A stretch of DNA of 64,000 nt from CADCTB01 sp963768975 (lineage in GTDB: Bacteria; Actinomycetota; Acidimicrobiia; Acidimicrobiales; AC-14): contig CAVYKB010000016.1 of NCBI GenBank assembly GCA_963768975.1, positions 1 to 64,000 of the forward strand, in the 5' to 3' direction. Within the stretch, counting starts at the first letter, position 1. Each line of letters opens with the position of its first letter. Below the pieces are notes generated by a model that was not told the DNA's origin, made no database searches, and was given only the letters and a program-made list of their open reading frames with translations. Both the position numbers and the translations under genes were made by a program. This document shows, piece by piece, positions 41,867 through 50,443 of this stretch.

Positions 41867-43063
41867 GTGGACGAGCTCCGGGCGGCGCTGCCCTTCCGTA
41901 ACCTCGACGACAAGCAGCTCAACCGCCTCGCCGTGCTGGGCGGCTACCGCGCGGCGGCCGCCGGCGAGGTCGTGTGCCGCCCGGGGGAGCCCTCCGACGG
42001 GCTGTACGTCGTGCTCAGCGGTCGGGTCACCATCAGCCGGCGGGGTGAGCAGGGCCAGCTCGTCGGCCTGGGGGAGCGGGGCCCCGGCGGCTCCTTCGGC
42101 GAGCCCAGCCTGCTCGACGCCGCGCCCCGCTCGGCGCTGGTCACCGCGGTCGAGAACACCCGCTTCTTCACCCTGAGCCGGCGGGAGTTCCTGGCCTACA
42201 TGCGGGCCATGCCCGAGGCCATGCCCGGCCTCCTCGCCGGCATCGGTGCCGAGCTGCGCCGCACCCAGGAGCGGTTGTTCCGGGAGACAGTGCGCGAGCA
42301 CGACCTCCAGGTCCAGCTCCACGCCGGCCGGTATCGCATGCTGGCCCAGCTGGTGGCCGGCGTGGCCCACGAGATCAACACCCCGCTGGGCATCATCAAC
42401 CTGGCATCGACCGCCCTGACCGAGGATCTGGCCGCTCTCATCTGCATGGCCGGCGGGCCTATCACCGGTCCCCTGGAGGACGTGCTCGAGGCCGCCACGC
42501 TCATCTCCAACAACCTGGAGAGGGCCACCCGTCTGGTCGACCGGTTCAAGAGCCTCTCGACCAGCCAAGCCATCGCCCGGGTGGAGGAGGTCGACCTGAC
42601 CGCGGTCGTCGACGACGTCCTCGCCCTCTACGCCCCCAAGGCCCGGGCCGCCCACCTCACCATCGACGTCCTCGACGACCGGAAGAATCCCGACGTCCCA
42701 TGGATCGGCAACCCCGGGTCCCTTGTCGAGGCACTGCTCAACCTGCTCCAGAACGTGGAGCGCTACGCCTACCCCGGCCAAGCCGGTGGCCGGGTGGAGA
42801 TCGTACTGGCCGGCGACGACAACAATCTCGACGTCACCGTGCGCGACTTCGGCCGGGGCATCTCGGAGAACAACCTGGAGAAGGTGTGGGAGCCCTTCTA
42901 CACGACGGGCCGCTCGTTGGGCGGCACCGGCCTCGGCTTGGCCGTGGTGAATAACCTGGTCACCGACGGCATGCACGGGACGGCGGAGATCGAGTCCGAG
43001 CTCGGCGAAGGCACCGCCGTGCACCTCCACTTCCCCCGCACGCCCGAGGAGGCGCAGCAGTGA
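41867..43063 (+). CDS. cNMP-binding-domain histidine kinase (398 aa)
   Basis: Soluble sensor kinase. Residues 5-120 are a cyclic-nucleotide-binding-like beta barrel (FRNLDDKQLNRLAVLGGYRA, VVCRPGEPSDGLYVVLSGRV, GGSFGEPSLLDAAPRSALV). The dimerisation H-box has the phospho-acceptor in LVAGVAHEINTPLGIINLAS, His near 168. The ATPase domain has LLNLLQNVERYAY (N box), VRDFGRGIS (G1) and GGTGLGLAVVNNLV (G2). No membrane helix, so it senses an internal signal. The cognate regulator gene overlaps its stop. Confidence 0.88.
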   Translation: MDELRAALPFRNLDDKQLNRLAVLGGYRAAAAGEVVCRPGEPSDGLYVVLSGRVTISRRGEQGQLVGLGERGPGGSFGEPSLLDAAPRSALVTAVENTRFFTLSRREFLAYMRAMPEAMPGLLAGIGAELRRTQERLFRETVREHDLQVQLHAGRYRMLAQLVAGVAHEINTPLGIINLASTALTEDLAALICMAGGPITGPLEDVLEAATLISNNLERATRLVDRFKSLSTSQAIARVEEVDLTAVVDDVLALYAPKARAAHLTIDVLDDRKNPDVPWIGNPGSLVEALLNLLQNVERYAYPGQAGGRVEIVLAGDDNNLDVTVRDFGRGISENNLEKVWEPFYTTGRSLGGTGLGLAVVNNLVTDGMHGTAEIESELGEGTAVHLHFPRTPEEAQQ

Positions 43064-43968
43064 CCGTCGAGCCCATACGCGTCCTCGTCGCCGACGACGA
43101 GCCCGACGTCCTCGCCGTCACCCGCCTCAGCCTGCGGGGCATGCGCCACGGCGGCCGGCCGGTCCAGCTCATCCCGGTCACCAGCGGCGCCGGCACCGTC
43201 TCCGCCATGCGGGCCGACCCCGGCATCGCCGTGATCCTCCTCGACGTGGTCATGGAGACCGACAGCGCCGGCCTCGAGGCCTGTCGGGCCATCCGCGAGG
43301 AGCTGGGCAACCGCTACGTCCGCATCCTGCTGCGGACGGGCCAGCCCGGCGCCGCCCCCGAGCGGGCCACCATCGACGACTACGACATCGACGGCTACCT
43401 GCCCAAGGCCGAACTCACGACCAACCGCCTGTACGCCGCGGTGCGCACCGCCCTCAAAGCCTTCGAGGAGCTGGTCGACCTCGACCGCCACCGCCGCGCC
43501 CTGCTTCTGCTGAACGAGACGGCCGCCTCCCTGCACCCCTACGAACCCCTCCGGCTGATGCTCGAGCGGGTCCTCGGCGCCATCGCCGCCCTCGTTCCCA
43601 CGCCGCTGGCCGTCGTTGGGGTGGAGCTCCAGCGGCCGGGCGGCGAGCCGCTCCGCACCGTGGTGCACCTGTCGACGTCGAGCGACGGCCCGCCGCCGGC
43701 CGAAGCGGCGGCCGCCGCGGCTGAGCAGATCCACGTGTACCTGGACGACCAGGTCGAGCCGGAGGCCGGCGCCGCCGCCGGCGGCTACGTCGTACCCTTC
43801 ATCTTGCACGAGGGCCTGGGCAGCGGGTGGCTGTTCGCCGCCGGCGTGGTACCCGACGCCCTGGCCCGCTCCACCCTGCCCCTCCTCGCCGCCCACGCCG
43901 CCAACGCCGTCTACTCGGCCGCCTTCCGGGTCGACGCCCCGGTCACCCGGCCCACCATCCGCGGGTAG
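43060..43968 (+). CDS. response regulator with DUF3369-like output (302 aa)
   Basis: Receiver domain at residues 5-130: LVADDEPDVLAVTRLSL (acidic pocket), AVILLDVVMETDSAGLEACR with the phospho-Asp near 62, LLRTGQPG (switch Thr), and GYLPKAELT (Lys). The rest resembles DUF3369, a GAF-like region (ASLHPYEPLRLMLERVLGAI, then GGYVVPFILHEGLGSGWLF). No DNA-binding or cyclase output, so it may act by protein contact. GTG overlaps the kinase stop; the pair forms one two-component system. Confidence 0.85.
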   Translation: MTVEPIRVLVADDEPDVLAVTRLSLRGMRHGGRPVQLIPVTSGAGTVSAMRADPGIAVILLDVVMETDSAGLEACRAIREELGNRYVRILLRTGQPGAAPERATIDDYDIDGYLPKAELTTNRLYAAVRTALKAFEELVDLDRHRRALLLLNETAASLHPYEPLRLMLERVLGAIAALVPTPLAVVGVELQRPGGEPLRTVVHLSTSSDGPPPAEAAAAAAEQIHVYLDDQVEPEAGAAAGGYVVPFILHEGLGSGWLFAAGVVPDALARSTLPLLAAHAANAVYSAAFRVDAPVTRPTIRG

Positions 43969-44070
43969 CGCCGAGAACCCGAAGCTCCACCCTGCCGCTC
44001 AATCAACGTGGCGGGGACCCCGAAAGCAGGACGAGCGAGACCGGTTCCCTGGTGACGACGGCGTCGCCGA

Positions 44071-44433
44071 CTACATAGCCAGCGGCTGGATGGACTCGCT
44101 GGGTGTCGATGCCACGTCATCCTTGGCCGCTGGCGCGACGGCGTCGGGGCTCGACTCGTTTCGGCGAAGGAACGGCCTCAGGAGCTCGCCCACGTGAGCG
44201 CCGGCTTCGAGAGGGTGCCGCAACGGCAGCTCGGCGTGCACTTCATAGAAGCTCTGTCGGCCGAGCCGATGGCGGGTCAGATAACCGGCGTCGACAAGAT
44301 CGGAGACGATGCTGTGGGTCGCCCGCTCGGTGATGCCCACGGATGCCGCGATGCGCGCAAGTCGGTTGTCGGACCCACGGGCAACGCACAACAGGACATG
44401 TGCATGGTTGGTGAGGAACGTCCACTCCGCCAC
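44071..44433 (-). CDS. MarR/ArsR-type winged-helix regulator (120 aa)
   Basis: Winged helix: FLTNHAHVLLCVARGSDNRL, ARIAASVGITERATHSIVSD (recognition helix) and LVDAGYLTRHRLGRQSFYEV (wing). The C-terminal 40 residues are Pro/Ser-rich. GTG start, with TACGAT six bases upstream and TTGAAT sixteen bases before that: a leaderless promoter. It is divergent from the GH5 gene, with a palindrome between, so it probably controls both. Confidence 0.8.
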   Translation of the reverse strand: MAEWTFLTNHAHVLLCVARGSDNRLARIAASVGITERATHSIVSDLVDAGYLTRHRLGRQSFYEVHAELPLRHPLEAGAHVGELLRPFLRRNESSPDAVAPAAKDDVASTPSESIQPLAM

Positions 44434-44439
44434 AGGGCC

Positions 44440-44502
44440 ATCGTAGTACTCGTTACAGCGAATTCAAGAACATCTTGACATGAAACGAGATTCAGGTAAG
44501 TT
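44440..44502. promoter_or_regulatory. divergent marR/GH5 promoters with shared palindromic operator
   Basis: Minus strand: TTGAAT (44467-44462), 16 bases, TACGAT (44445-44440). Plus strand: TTGACA (44475-44480), 16 bases, TAAGTT (44497-44502). The perfect palindrome TCAAGA-ACA-TCTTGA (44464-44478) overlaps both -35 boxes, an ideal position for a repressor to block both promoters. Confidence 0.65.
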
Positions 44503-44531
44503 CGTTCCGTCGACTCCGGCGAAGGAACGTG

Positions 44532-46058
44532 ATGAACAGCGAGCGGGGAAAGCGTCGGAGGAGCGGCCGGAACACGGGGTGGCGGCACCGCCTGGCCGCC
44601 GTCACTGCGACCGCAGCCGTGGGCGCAGGGTTGGTCCTGACGACAACGGCGCCCGCGGTGGCTACCACCGACAGCGCCGACGCCCTGCAGGCGCGGGTGC
44701 GGGCCGAGCTGGGCGTGTTCACCGGTTGGCTTCAGGCCAACGGCGTGCAGGGCTACATCGGTGAGGTGGGCTGGTCCAACGACGCCGACGCCGCCTCCTG
44801 GAACGCCCTCGCAACCAAGTGGTACGCCGATGCCGCCGCCGCCGGGCTGTGGACGACGGCGTGGTCGGGCGGTGAGTGGTGGGGCTGCGGCTACAAGCTG
44901 TCCGTCTATGCGTGGTCCACGTGCTCGACCATGGACGGCAGCCTCAGCGTGGCCCGCCCCCAGGCCTCGGTGATCGAGGCCCAGGCCGGCGCCGATCGCC
45001 GAGGCCTGAACATGAGCGGCGGCGACTTCGGCACCCCCGGGCCGCTGGAGGTCACCTCGAGCTTCTCCAACGCCAACCCCGGCGTTTACAACTCGGCCTA
45101 TCACTTCGACACCCAGCAGTCCTTCAACTACGTCGCCTCTCGAGGCATCAGCCTCGTGCGGCTACCCGTCCGCTGGGAGCGAGTGCAGCCCAGCCTCGGT
45201 GGTGCCCTCGACCCCGCCGAGGTCCAGCGCATCTCCGACGCCGTGGCCCGAGCCAGCGCCGCCGGCATGCGGGTGATCCTCGACATCCACAACTACGGCG
45301 CCTACTGGTTGTCCAATGGCAGCCAGGGCGTGCGCCGGCCCATCGGCTCGGCCGAGGTCACCGTGGCCCACTTCGCCTCCCTGTGGGCGAACCTGAGCAC
45401 CGCCTTCAAGGCCAACGCCGGCGTGGCTGGCTACGGCCTTATGAACGAGCCGGTGGGCATGGCCGGGCCGGTGGCGTGGGAGCAGGCATCGCGGGCCGCG
45501 GTCACCGCCATCCGGGACAACGCCGACCCCAAGGTCGTCCTGGTGCCCGGCTACAACTGGTCCGGCGCCCAGCAGTGGACCAGCCAGCACCCCAGTGCGT
45601 GGATCACCGATGCCAACGTCCGGTACGAGGCCCACCACTACTTCGACAGGGACAACTCCGGCGCCTACTTGAACAGCTACGCGGCCGAGGTGGCCGACGC
45701 CGAGGCCCGCGGTTACGCCGCGTCCCCACCGACGTCGACGAAGCCCGCAATCGCCGGCTCTGCGTGGTACGCAAACGGTACCAACACCGCTTCAGGTCCG
45801 GCAGGCGCAGCCGTGCAGGCCTATGCCGTCAAGGCCGTACAGAATGTTCCCTTCAGGCTCGTGCTGGCCACTGCCGGGTGCACGAATACCGTCGCGGCAC
45901 TGAATCAGACAACGCTCTATGCCGGACCGTCGGGACTGATCGGCAAGGTCCGGGGGGTGATTCCCCTCGGGACATCGCCCGGCTCCTACGTCGTGTGCTT
46001 CCGGAGCCTCAGCGGACCGCCGACGGCCACGGGCGGCCTCACCTTCACCGTGACCTAG
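44532..46058 (+). CDS. secreted GH5-type glucanase, apparently circularly permuted (508 aa)
   Basis: Signal peptide (basic n-region then LAAVTATAAVGAGLVLTTTA, cleaved near APAVA). Residues 70-135 hold GYIGEVGWSN...WTTAWSGGEWWGCGY, which is the C-terminal nucleophile strand of normal GH5 enzymes. The main barrel then starts at about 190: RGISLVRLPVRWERVQPSLG, VILDIHNYGAYW, GYGLMNEPVG (acid/base Glu near 305), YEAHHYFDRDNSG. A C-terminal beta domain of about 100 residues with a Cys pair follows. AAGGA five bases before the ATG. Acts outside the cell on beta-glucans. Confidence 0.75.
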   Translation: MNSERGKRRRSGRNTGWRHRLAAVTATAAVGAGLVLTTTAPAVATTDSADALQARVRAELGVFTGWLQANGVQGYIGEVGWSNDADAASWNALATKWYADAAAAGLWTTAWSGGEWWGCGYKLSVYAWSTCSTMDGSLSVARPQASVIEAQAGADRRGLNMSGGDFGTPGPLEVTSSFSNANPGVYNSAYHFDTQQSFNYVASRGISLVRLPVRWERVQPSLGGALDPAEVQRISDAVARASAAGMRVILDIHNYGAYWLSNGSQGVRRPIGSAEVTVAHFASLWANLSTAFKANAGVAGYGLMNEPVGMAGPVAWEQASRAAVTAIRDNADPKVVLVPGYNWSGAQQWTSQHPSAWITDANVRYEAHHYFDRDNSGAYLNSYAAEVADAEARGYAASPPTSTKPAIAGSAWYANGTNTASGPAGAAVQAYAVKAVQNVPFRLVLATAGCTNTVAALNQTTLYAGPSGLIGKVRGVIPLGTSPGSYVVCFRSLSGPPTATGGLTFTVT

Positions 46059-46200
46059 GAGGGCGTGCGACCCACGTTCGCGTGACGTCGATCGAAAATC
46101 CCCACCCGAATGAGAATGCCGTCAGGGGAGGGCCGCTGTAGGCTGAGCGCCGTCGAACGGCACCCCCACCGGGGGCCGGAACGAGTGGAGGTCAGGTCAC

Positions 46201-46965
46201 ATGAGGGTGCTCGACCGGGGCAACCAGCTCCGTAAGGAGTTGGATTCGGCCCGGGTCGCAGGTGCCACCGTGGGCCTGGTGCCCACCATGGGTGCCCTGC
46301 ACGAGGGCCACGCCTCGCTGATCAGGCGATCGGCTGCGCAGTGCGACCTGACTGCGGTCACCGTCTTCGTCAACCCGCTCCAGTTCGGCCCCCAGGAGGA
46401 CCTGGCGACCTACCCCCGTGACCTTGATGCCGACGTGGCCGTGGCCGAGGCGGCCGGCGCGGGGCTGCTGTTCGCCCCGCCCGTCGAGGAGATGTACCCC
46501 GGCGGGCCGCCGGCGGTCACCGTGCACGTGGCCGGCGAGGACGGGCTGGAAGGGGCGGCCCGGCCCGGCCACTTCGACGGTATGGCCACCGTCGTGGCCA
46601 AGCTGTTCAACCTCGCCGGCCCGTGCCGGGCCTACTTCGGCGAGAAGGACTGGCAGCAGCTGCGGGTCGTCCGCCGGCTGGTGGCCGACCTGTCCTTCCC
46701 GGTCGAGGTCGTGGCCTGCCCGACCGTGCGGGAGGCCGACGGGCTGGCGCTCTCCAGCCGCAACGTGCGCCTGTCGGCCGAGGAGCGGGATGCGGCGACG
46801 GTGCTATACCGGGCCCTCAGGGCTTACCCCGACCGGCCGATGGCCGACGTGGTGGCCGAGGAACCTCTTGCCACCCTGGACTACGCCGAAGTCCTTCCCG
46901 ACCGTCTGGTCATCGCCGCCCGCATCGGCGACGTCCGCCTGATCGACAACCGGAGCGTTCGATGA
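46201..46965 (+). CDS. panC: pantothenate synthetase (254 aa)
   Basis: Condenses pantoate and beta-alanine with ATP. Adenylation motifs: VGLVPTMGALHEGHASLIRR, VFVNPLQFGPQEDLATYPRD, and YFGEKDWQQLRVVRRLVADL, LALSSRNVRLSAEER. GGAGG lies nine bases before the ATG. It is four-base coupled to panD, so pantothenate and its beta-alanine precursor are made from one message. Confidence 0.93.
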   Translation: MRVLDRGNQLRKELDSARVAGATVGLVPTMGALHEGHASLIRRSAAQCDLTAVTVFVNPLQFGPQEDLATYPRDLDADVAVAEAAGAGLLFAPPVEEMYPGGPPAVTVHVAGEDGLEGAARPGHFDGMATVVAKLFNLAGPCRAYFGEKDWQQLRVVRRLVADLSFPVEVVACPTVREADGLALSSRNVRLSAEERDAATVLYRALRAYPDRPMADVVAEEPLATLDYAEVLPDRLVIAARIGDVRLIDNRSVR

Positions 46966-47306
46966 GACGACGCATGATGAAGTCGAAGATCCACCGGGCC
47001 ACCGTCACGGGAGCCGAGCTCGATTACGCCGGCTCCATCTCCCTCGACACCGACCTGATGAAGCGGGCCGACATCCTGGAGTTCGAGCAGGTGGCCGTGC
47101 TGGACATCGACAACGGCAACCGTCTCGAGACCTACGCCATCGCCGGCGATCCCGGCCAGGTCCAGCTCAACGGCGCCGCCGCCCGCCTGGTCGAGGTCGG
47201 CCACAAGGTGATCGTCATCACCTACGCCGACTACGACGACGCCGAGCTGGGCGGGTTCGAGCCGCTCGTCGTGAAGGTAGACGCTGAGAACCGACCGCGT
47301 GACTGA
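46962..47306 (+). CDS. panD: aspartate 1-decarboxylase, pyruvoyl type (114 aa)
   Basis: Makes beta-alanine for PanC. KSKIHRATVTGAELDYAGSI contains the Gly-Ser self-cleavage site that creates the pyruvoyl group; DIDNGNRLETYAIAG and GHKVIVITYADYDDAEL are typical. ATG 46962 overlaps panC; an internal ATG pair is at 46974. nadB overlaps its 3' end. Confidence 0.92.
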   Translation: MRRRMMKSKIHRATVTGAELDYAGSISLDTDLMKRADILEFEQVAVLDIDNGNRLETYAIAGDPGQVQLNGAAARLVEVGHKVIVITYADYDDAELGGFEPLVVKVDAENRPRD

Positions 47307-48867
47307 GCTGGACCTGCTGGTCCTGGGCAGTGGTGTGGCCGGATTATCGGCGGCCGTCCAGGCCGCCACGGCTGAAGAGGGCGTGCGGGTTGGCGTGCTG
47401 TCCAAGGCCGACCTCCACCAGGCCACCACCCGATGGGCCCAGGGCGGGGTGGCCGCGGTGCTGGGGGGCGACCCGGACTCCACCGACCTCCACCTGGCCG
47501 ACACGCTGTCCGCCGGCGCCGGCCTGTGCGACGTGGACGCCGTCCGGGTGCTCGTCGACGAGGGCCCTGGTCGGGTGCAGGATCTGATCGCCCTGGGGGC
47601 GGTCTTCGACCTCGACGCCGCCGGCGGCCTGGCCTTCGCCCGGGAGGGCGGGCACTCGGTGGCCCGGGTGGTGCATGCCGGGGGTGCGGCCACCGGCGCC
47701 GAGATCGAGCGGGCCCTGGTGGAGGCCGTCGGCCTCACCGCGGCGTCGGTGATGGAGCAGTGGTTCGCGGTCGACCTCCTCGTGGAGGCCGGCCGCTGCT
47801 GCGGCGTTGTTGCGCTGGACCCCAGCGGCCGCCGGCACGAGGTACGGGCCACCCACACCCTGCTGGCCACCGGCGGCGCCGGCCAGCTCTACTCCGTCAC
47901 CACCAATCCGGCAGAGGCCACCGGCGACGGTGTGGCCATGGCGCTGCGGGCCGGCGTGGCCGTGGCCGACCTGGAGTTCGTCCAGTTCCACCCCACTGCC
48001 CTGCACCATCCCCAGATGCCCCGGCCGTTGCTGTCGGAGGCCCTCCGGGGGCACGGCGCGCTGCTGCGGGACGCCGAGGGCGAGCGCTTCGTCGACGAGC
48101 TGCTTCCCCGCGACGTCGTCTCCCGAGCCATGGCCGCCCGCATGCTGGCCCAGGGCGTCGAGCACCTGTGGCTCGACGCCACCGACCTGCAGCGGTTCAG
48201 CGAGCGGTTCCCCACCATCGCCGCCGCCCTGGCCGGCGCCGGCCTCGACCCGGCCACCGACTGGCTGCCGATCGCCCCGGCCGCCCATTACAGCATCGGC
48301 GGCGTCCTCACCGACCTCGACGGCGCCTCCTCCTTGCCGGGCCTCTGGGCCGCCGGCGAGGTGGCGTGCGCTGGCGTCCACGGCGCCAACCGGCTGGCCT
48401 CCAACTCGCTGCTGGAGGGCATGGTCTTCGCCGCCCGGGTGGTGGAGGCCATCGCCGGCGGCAAGGACGGCTGTGAGGAGACGGGGGCCATGCGCCCCTC
48501 GAACTGGCTGCACCTGCCGGTGTCCGGCGGTGGGGCTGGGGCCCCCGCCGCCAGCGGCGGGCGTGGTGCGAGTCACCCGGGTGCCCGCTGCAGCAACGAG
48601 GATGTAGCCAAGACCAAGGAGCGGATCCAGCACGCCATGACGATCGGCGCCGGCGTGGTCCGCACCAGGGAGTCGCTCGAGGGGGTCGAGTTGGTCGTGC
48701 CCCCCGACACGGACCGGGCCGACGTGTGGGAGGTGCGCAACCTGGCCGCCGTCGGCGCCGGCGTGGTGGCCGCCGCCATCGCCCGCGAGGAGAGCCGGGG
48801 CTGCCACACCCGCACCGACTTCGGTGAGACGTCGCCGGCGTTCGCCCGCCGGCTGGTGATCGCGTGA
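47299..48867 (+). CDS. nadB: L-aspartate oxidase (522 aa)
   Basis: FAD enzyme oxidising aspartate to iminoaspartate for NAD synthesis. VLGSGVAGLSAAVQAA binds FAD; LHQATTRWAQGGVAAVLGGD and EFVQFHPTAL are in the active-site region; AAHYSIGGVLTDLDGASSLP, GEVACAGVHGANRLASNSLL are conserved. GTG start overlapping panD. No nadA is in the window, so quinolinate synthase must be elsewhere. nadC overlaps its stop. Confidence 0.92.
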   Translation: MTELDLLVLGSGVAGLSAAVQAATAEEGVRVGVLSKADLHQATTRWAQGGVAAVLGGDPDSTDLHLADTLSAGAGLCDVDAVRVLVDEGPGRVQDLIALGAVFDLDAAGGLAFAREGGHSVARVVHAGGAATGAEIERALVEAVGLTAASVMEQWFAVDLLVEAGRCCGVVALDPSGRRHEVRATHTLLATGGAGQLYSVTTNPAEATGDGVAMALRAGVAVADLEFVQFHPTALHHPQMPRPLLSEALRGHGALLRDAEGERFVDELLPRDVVSRAMAARMLAQGVEHLWLDATDLQRFSERFPTIAAALAGAGLDPATDWLPIAPAAHYSIGGVLTDLDGASSLPGLWAAGEVACAGVHGANRLASNSLLEGMVFAARVVEAIAGGKDGCEETGAMRPSNWLHLPVSGGGAGAPAASGGRGASHPGARCSNEDVAKTKERIQHAMTIGAGVVRTRESLEGVELVVPPDTDRADVWEVRNLAAVGAGVVAAAIAREESRGCHTRTDFGETSPAFARRLVIA

Positions 48868-49679
48868 ACCTGAAGGACACGGTCGCCAATGCCCTGGCCG
48901 AGGACCTTGGCCCCCTCGGCGACCTCACCGCGTCGCTCCTGCCGTCCAAGGCCACCGGCGATGCGGTCATCGTCCCTCGCAACGACGGCGTGCTCGCCGG
49001 CTGCGACGCGGCCCACGAGACGTTCGCCCAGGTCGACACCCGCATCGCCGTGGCCTGGACGTCTTCGGACGGGGACCGCGTCCGGGCTGGCGACGCCGTG
49101 GCCCGGGTCGTCGGGCCCTTGCCCTCGATCCTCACCGCCGAGCGCACTGCCCTCAACTTCCTGTCCCATCTGTCGGGAATCGCCACGCTCACCCGCCGCT
49201 ACGTCGATGCCGCCGCCGGCCGGGTCGCCATCCGCGACACCCGCAAGACCACGCCCGGCCTGCGCTCCTTGGAGAAGGCTGCGGTGCGGGCCGGCGGGGG
49301 TGTCAACCACCGGGGCAACCTCTCGGACGGCATCCTCGTGAAGGACAACCACCTGGCCGGGATGTCGATCGCCGACGCCCTCGCCGCCGCCCGCCGGCGG
49401 TGGCCGGGCCGCACCGTGCAGGTCGAGTGTGACGACGTCGACCAGCTGAAGCAGGCCCTCAACGCCGGCGCCGACCTGGTACTGCTGGACAACATGACCC
49501 CCGCCGAGGTCCACGAGTGCGTGGAGCTGGTGGGCGAACGATGCCTGGTCGAGGTCAGCGGGGGAGTGTCGCTCGCCACCATCGATGCCTACGCGAGCAC
49601 CGGCGCCGACCTCATCGCCATTGGCGCCCTGACCCACTCGGCCGCCATCCTCGACATCGGCCTCGACCTCAACACCTGA
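48864..49679 (+). CDS. nadC: nicotinate-nucleotide pyrophosphorylase (271 aa)
   Basis: Quinolinate phosphoribosyltransferase. EDLGPLGDLTASLL, then TALNFLSHLSGIATLTRRYV, IRDTRKTTPGLRSLEKAAVR and GGGVNHRGNLSDGILVKDNH bind quinolinate and PRPP; VEVSGGVSLATIDAYASTGA is near the end. GTG overlapping nadB. Its last base is shared with the ATG of coaX. Confidence 0.93.
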   Translation: MNLKDTVANALAEDLGPLGDLTASLLPSKATGDAVIVPRNDGVLAGCDAAHETFAQVDTRIAVAWTSSDGDRVRAGDAVARVVGPLPSILTAERTALNFLSHLSGIATLTRRYVDAAAGRVAIRDTRKTTPGLRSLEKAAVRAGGGVNHRGNLSDGILVKDNHLAGMSIADALAAARRRWPGRTVQVECDDVDQLKQALNAGADLVLLDNMTPAEVHECVELVGERCLVEVSGGVSLATIDAYASTGADLIAIGALTHSAAILDIGLDLNT

Positions 49680-50443
49680 TGCTCATCGCCGTCGACGCCG
49701 GCAACTCCCATACCGTGCTTGGCCTGTTCGCCGGCGACGAGCTGGTCGACCACTGGCGCATTGCCACCAACGCCGACCGGACCTCCGACGAGCACGCCCT
49801 GCTCCTGTCCCAGTTCCTCGGCCAGCACGGGGCCGCCTTCGGCCAGGTCACCGGCCTGGTCGTCTCCTCCACCGTTCCCCGTCTCACCGCCGTGCTGCGC
49901 ACGCTGGCCGAGCGCTACCTGCGGGTGGCGCCCGTCGTCCTGGAGCCGGGCACCCGCACGGGCATGCCGATCCTCTATGAGAACCCCCGCCAGGTCGGCC
50001 CCGACCGCATCGCCAATGCCTCGGCCGCCTTCGAGCGCTTCGGCGGCCCGACGATCATGGTCGATTTCGGCACCGCCACCACGGTCGACGCCATCTCGGC
50101 CAAGGGTGAGTACCTGGGTGGGGCCATCCTGCCCGGTATCGAGATCAGCCTCGACGCGCTCTTTGCCCGGGCCGCAGCCCTGTCGTGGGTGGAGCTGGTC
50201 AAGCCCCGCCGGGTCATCGGCAAGACCACCGCCGAGTCGGTCCAGTCCGGCGTGCTCTACGGGTACACGTCGGCGGTCGACGGCCTCGTCACCCGGTTCC
50301 AGGCCGAGCTCGGCCCCTGCACGGTCGTGTCCACCGGCGGCCTGGCCGAGCTGATCACGCCCCTGTCGGCGACCATCCAGCACCACGAGCCGTGGCTAAC
50401 CCTCCGTGGCCTGCGCCTCATCCACGCTATGAACACAGGGTGA
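49679..50443 (+). CDS. coaX: type III pantothenate kinase (254 aa)
   Basis: Phosphorylates pantothenate in CoA synthesis, linking it to panC/panD upstream. MLIAVDAGNSHTVLGLFAGD is the P-loop of the ASKHA fold; GPDRIANASAAFERFGGPTI, VDFGTATTVDAISAKGEYLG and GGAILPGIEISLDALFARAA are diagnostic. Usual length. Coupled to nadC and to lysS (GTGA). Confidence 0.92.
   Translation: MLIAVDAGNSHTVLGLFAGDELVDHWRIATNADRTSDEHALLLSQFLGQHGAAFGQVTGLVVSSTVPRLTAVLRTLAERYLRVAPVVLEPGTRTGMPILYENPRQVGPDRIANASAAFERFGGPTIMVDFGTATTVDAISAKGEYLGGAILPGIEISLDALFARAAALSWVELVKPRRVIGKTTAESVQSGVLYGYTSAVDGLVTRFQAELGPCTVVSTGGLAELITPLSATIQHHEPWLTLRGLRLIHAMNTG

Noticed and set aside
40958..43030. 690-codon minus-strand open frame opposite folB, folK and the kinase
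   Set aside because: Gly/His/Val-rich composition typical of an antisense frame in GC-rich DNA; the plus strand has well-recognised enzymes.
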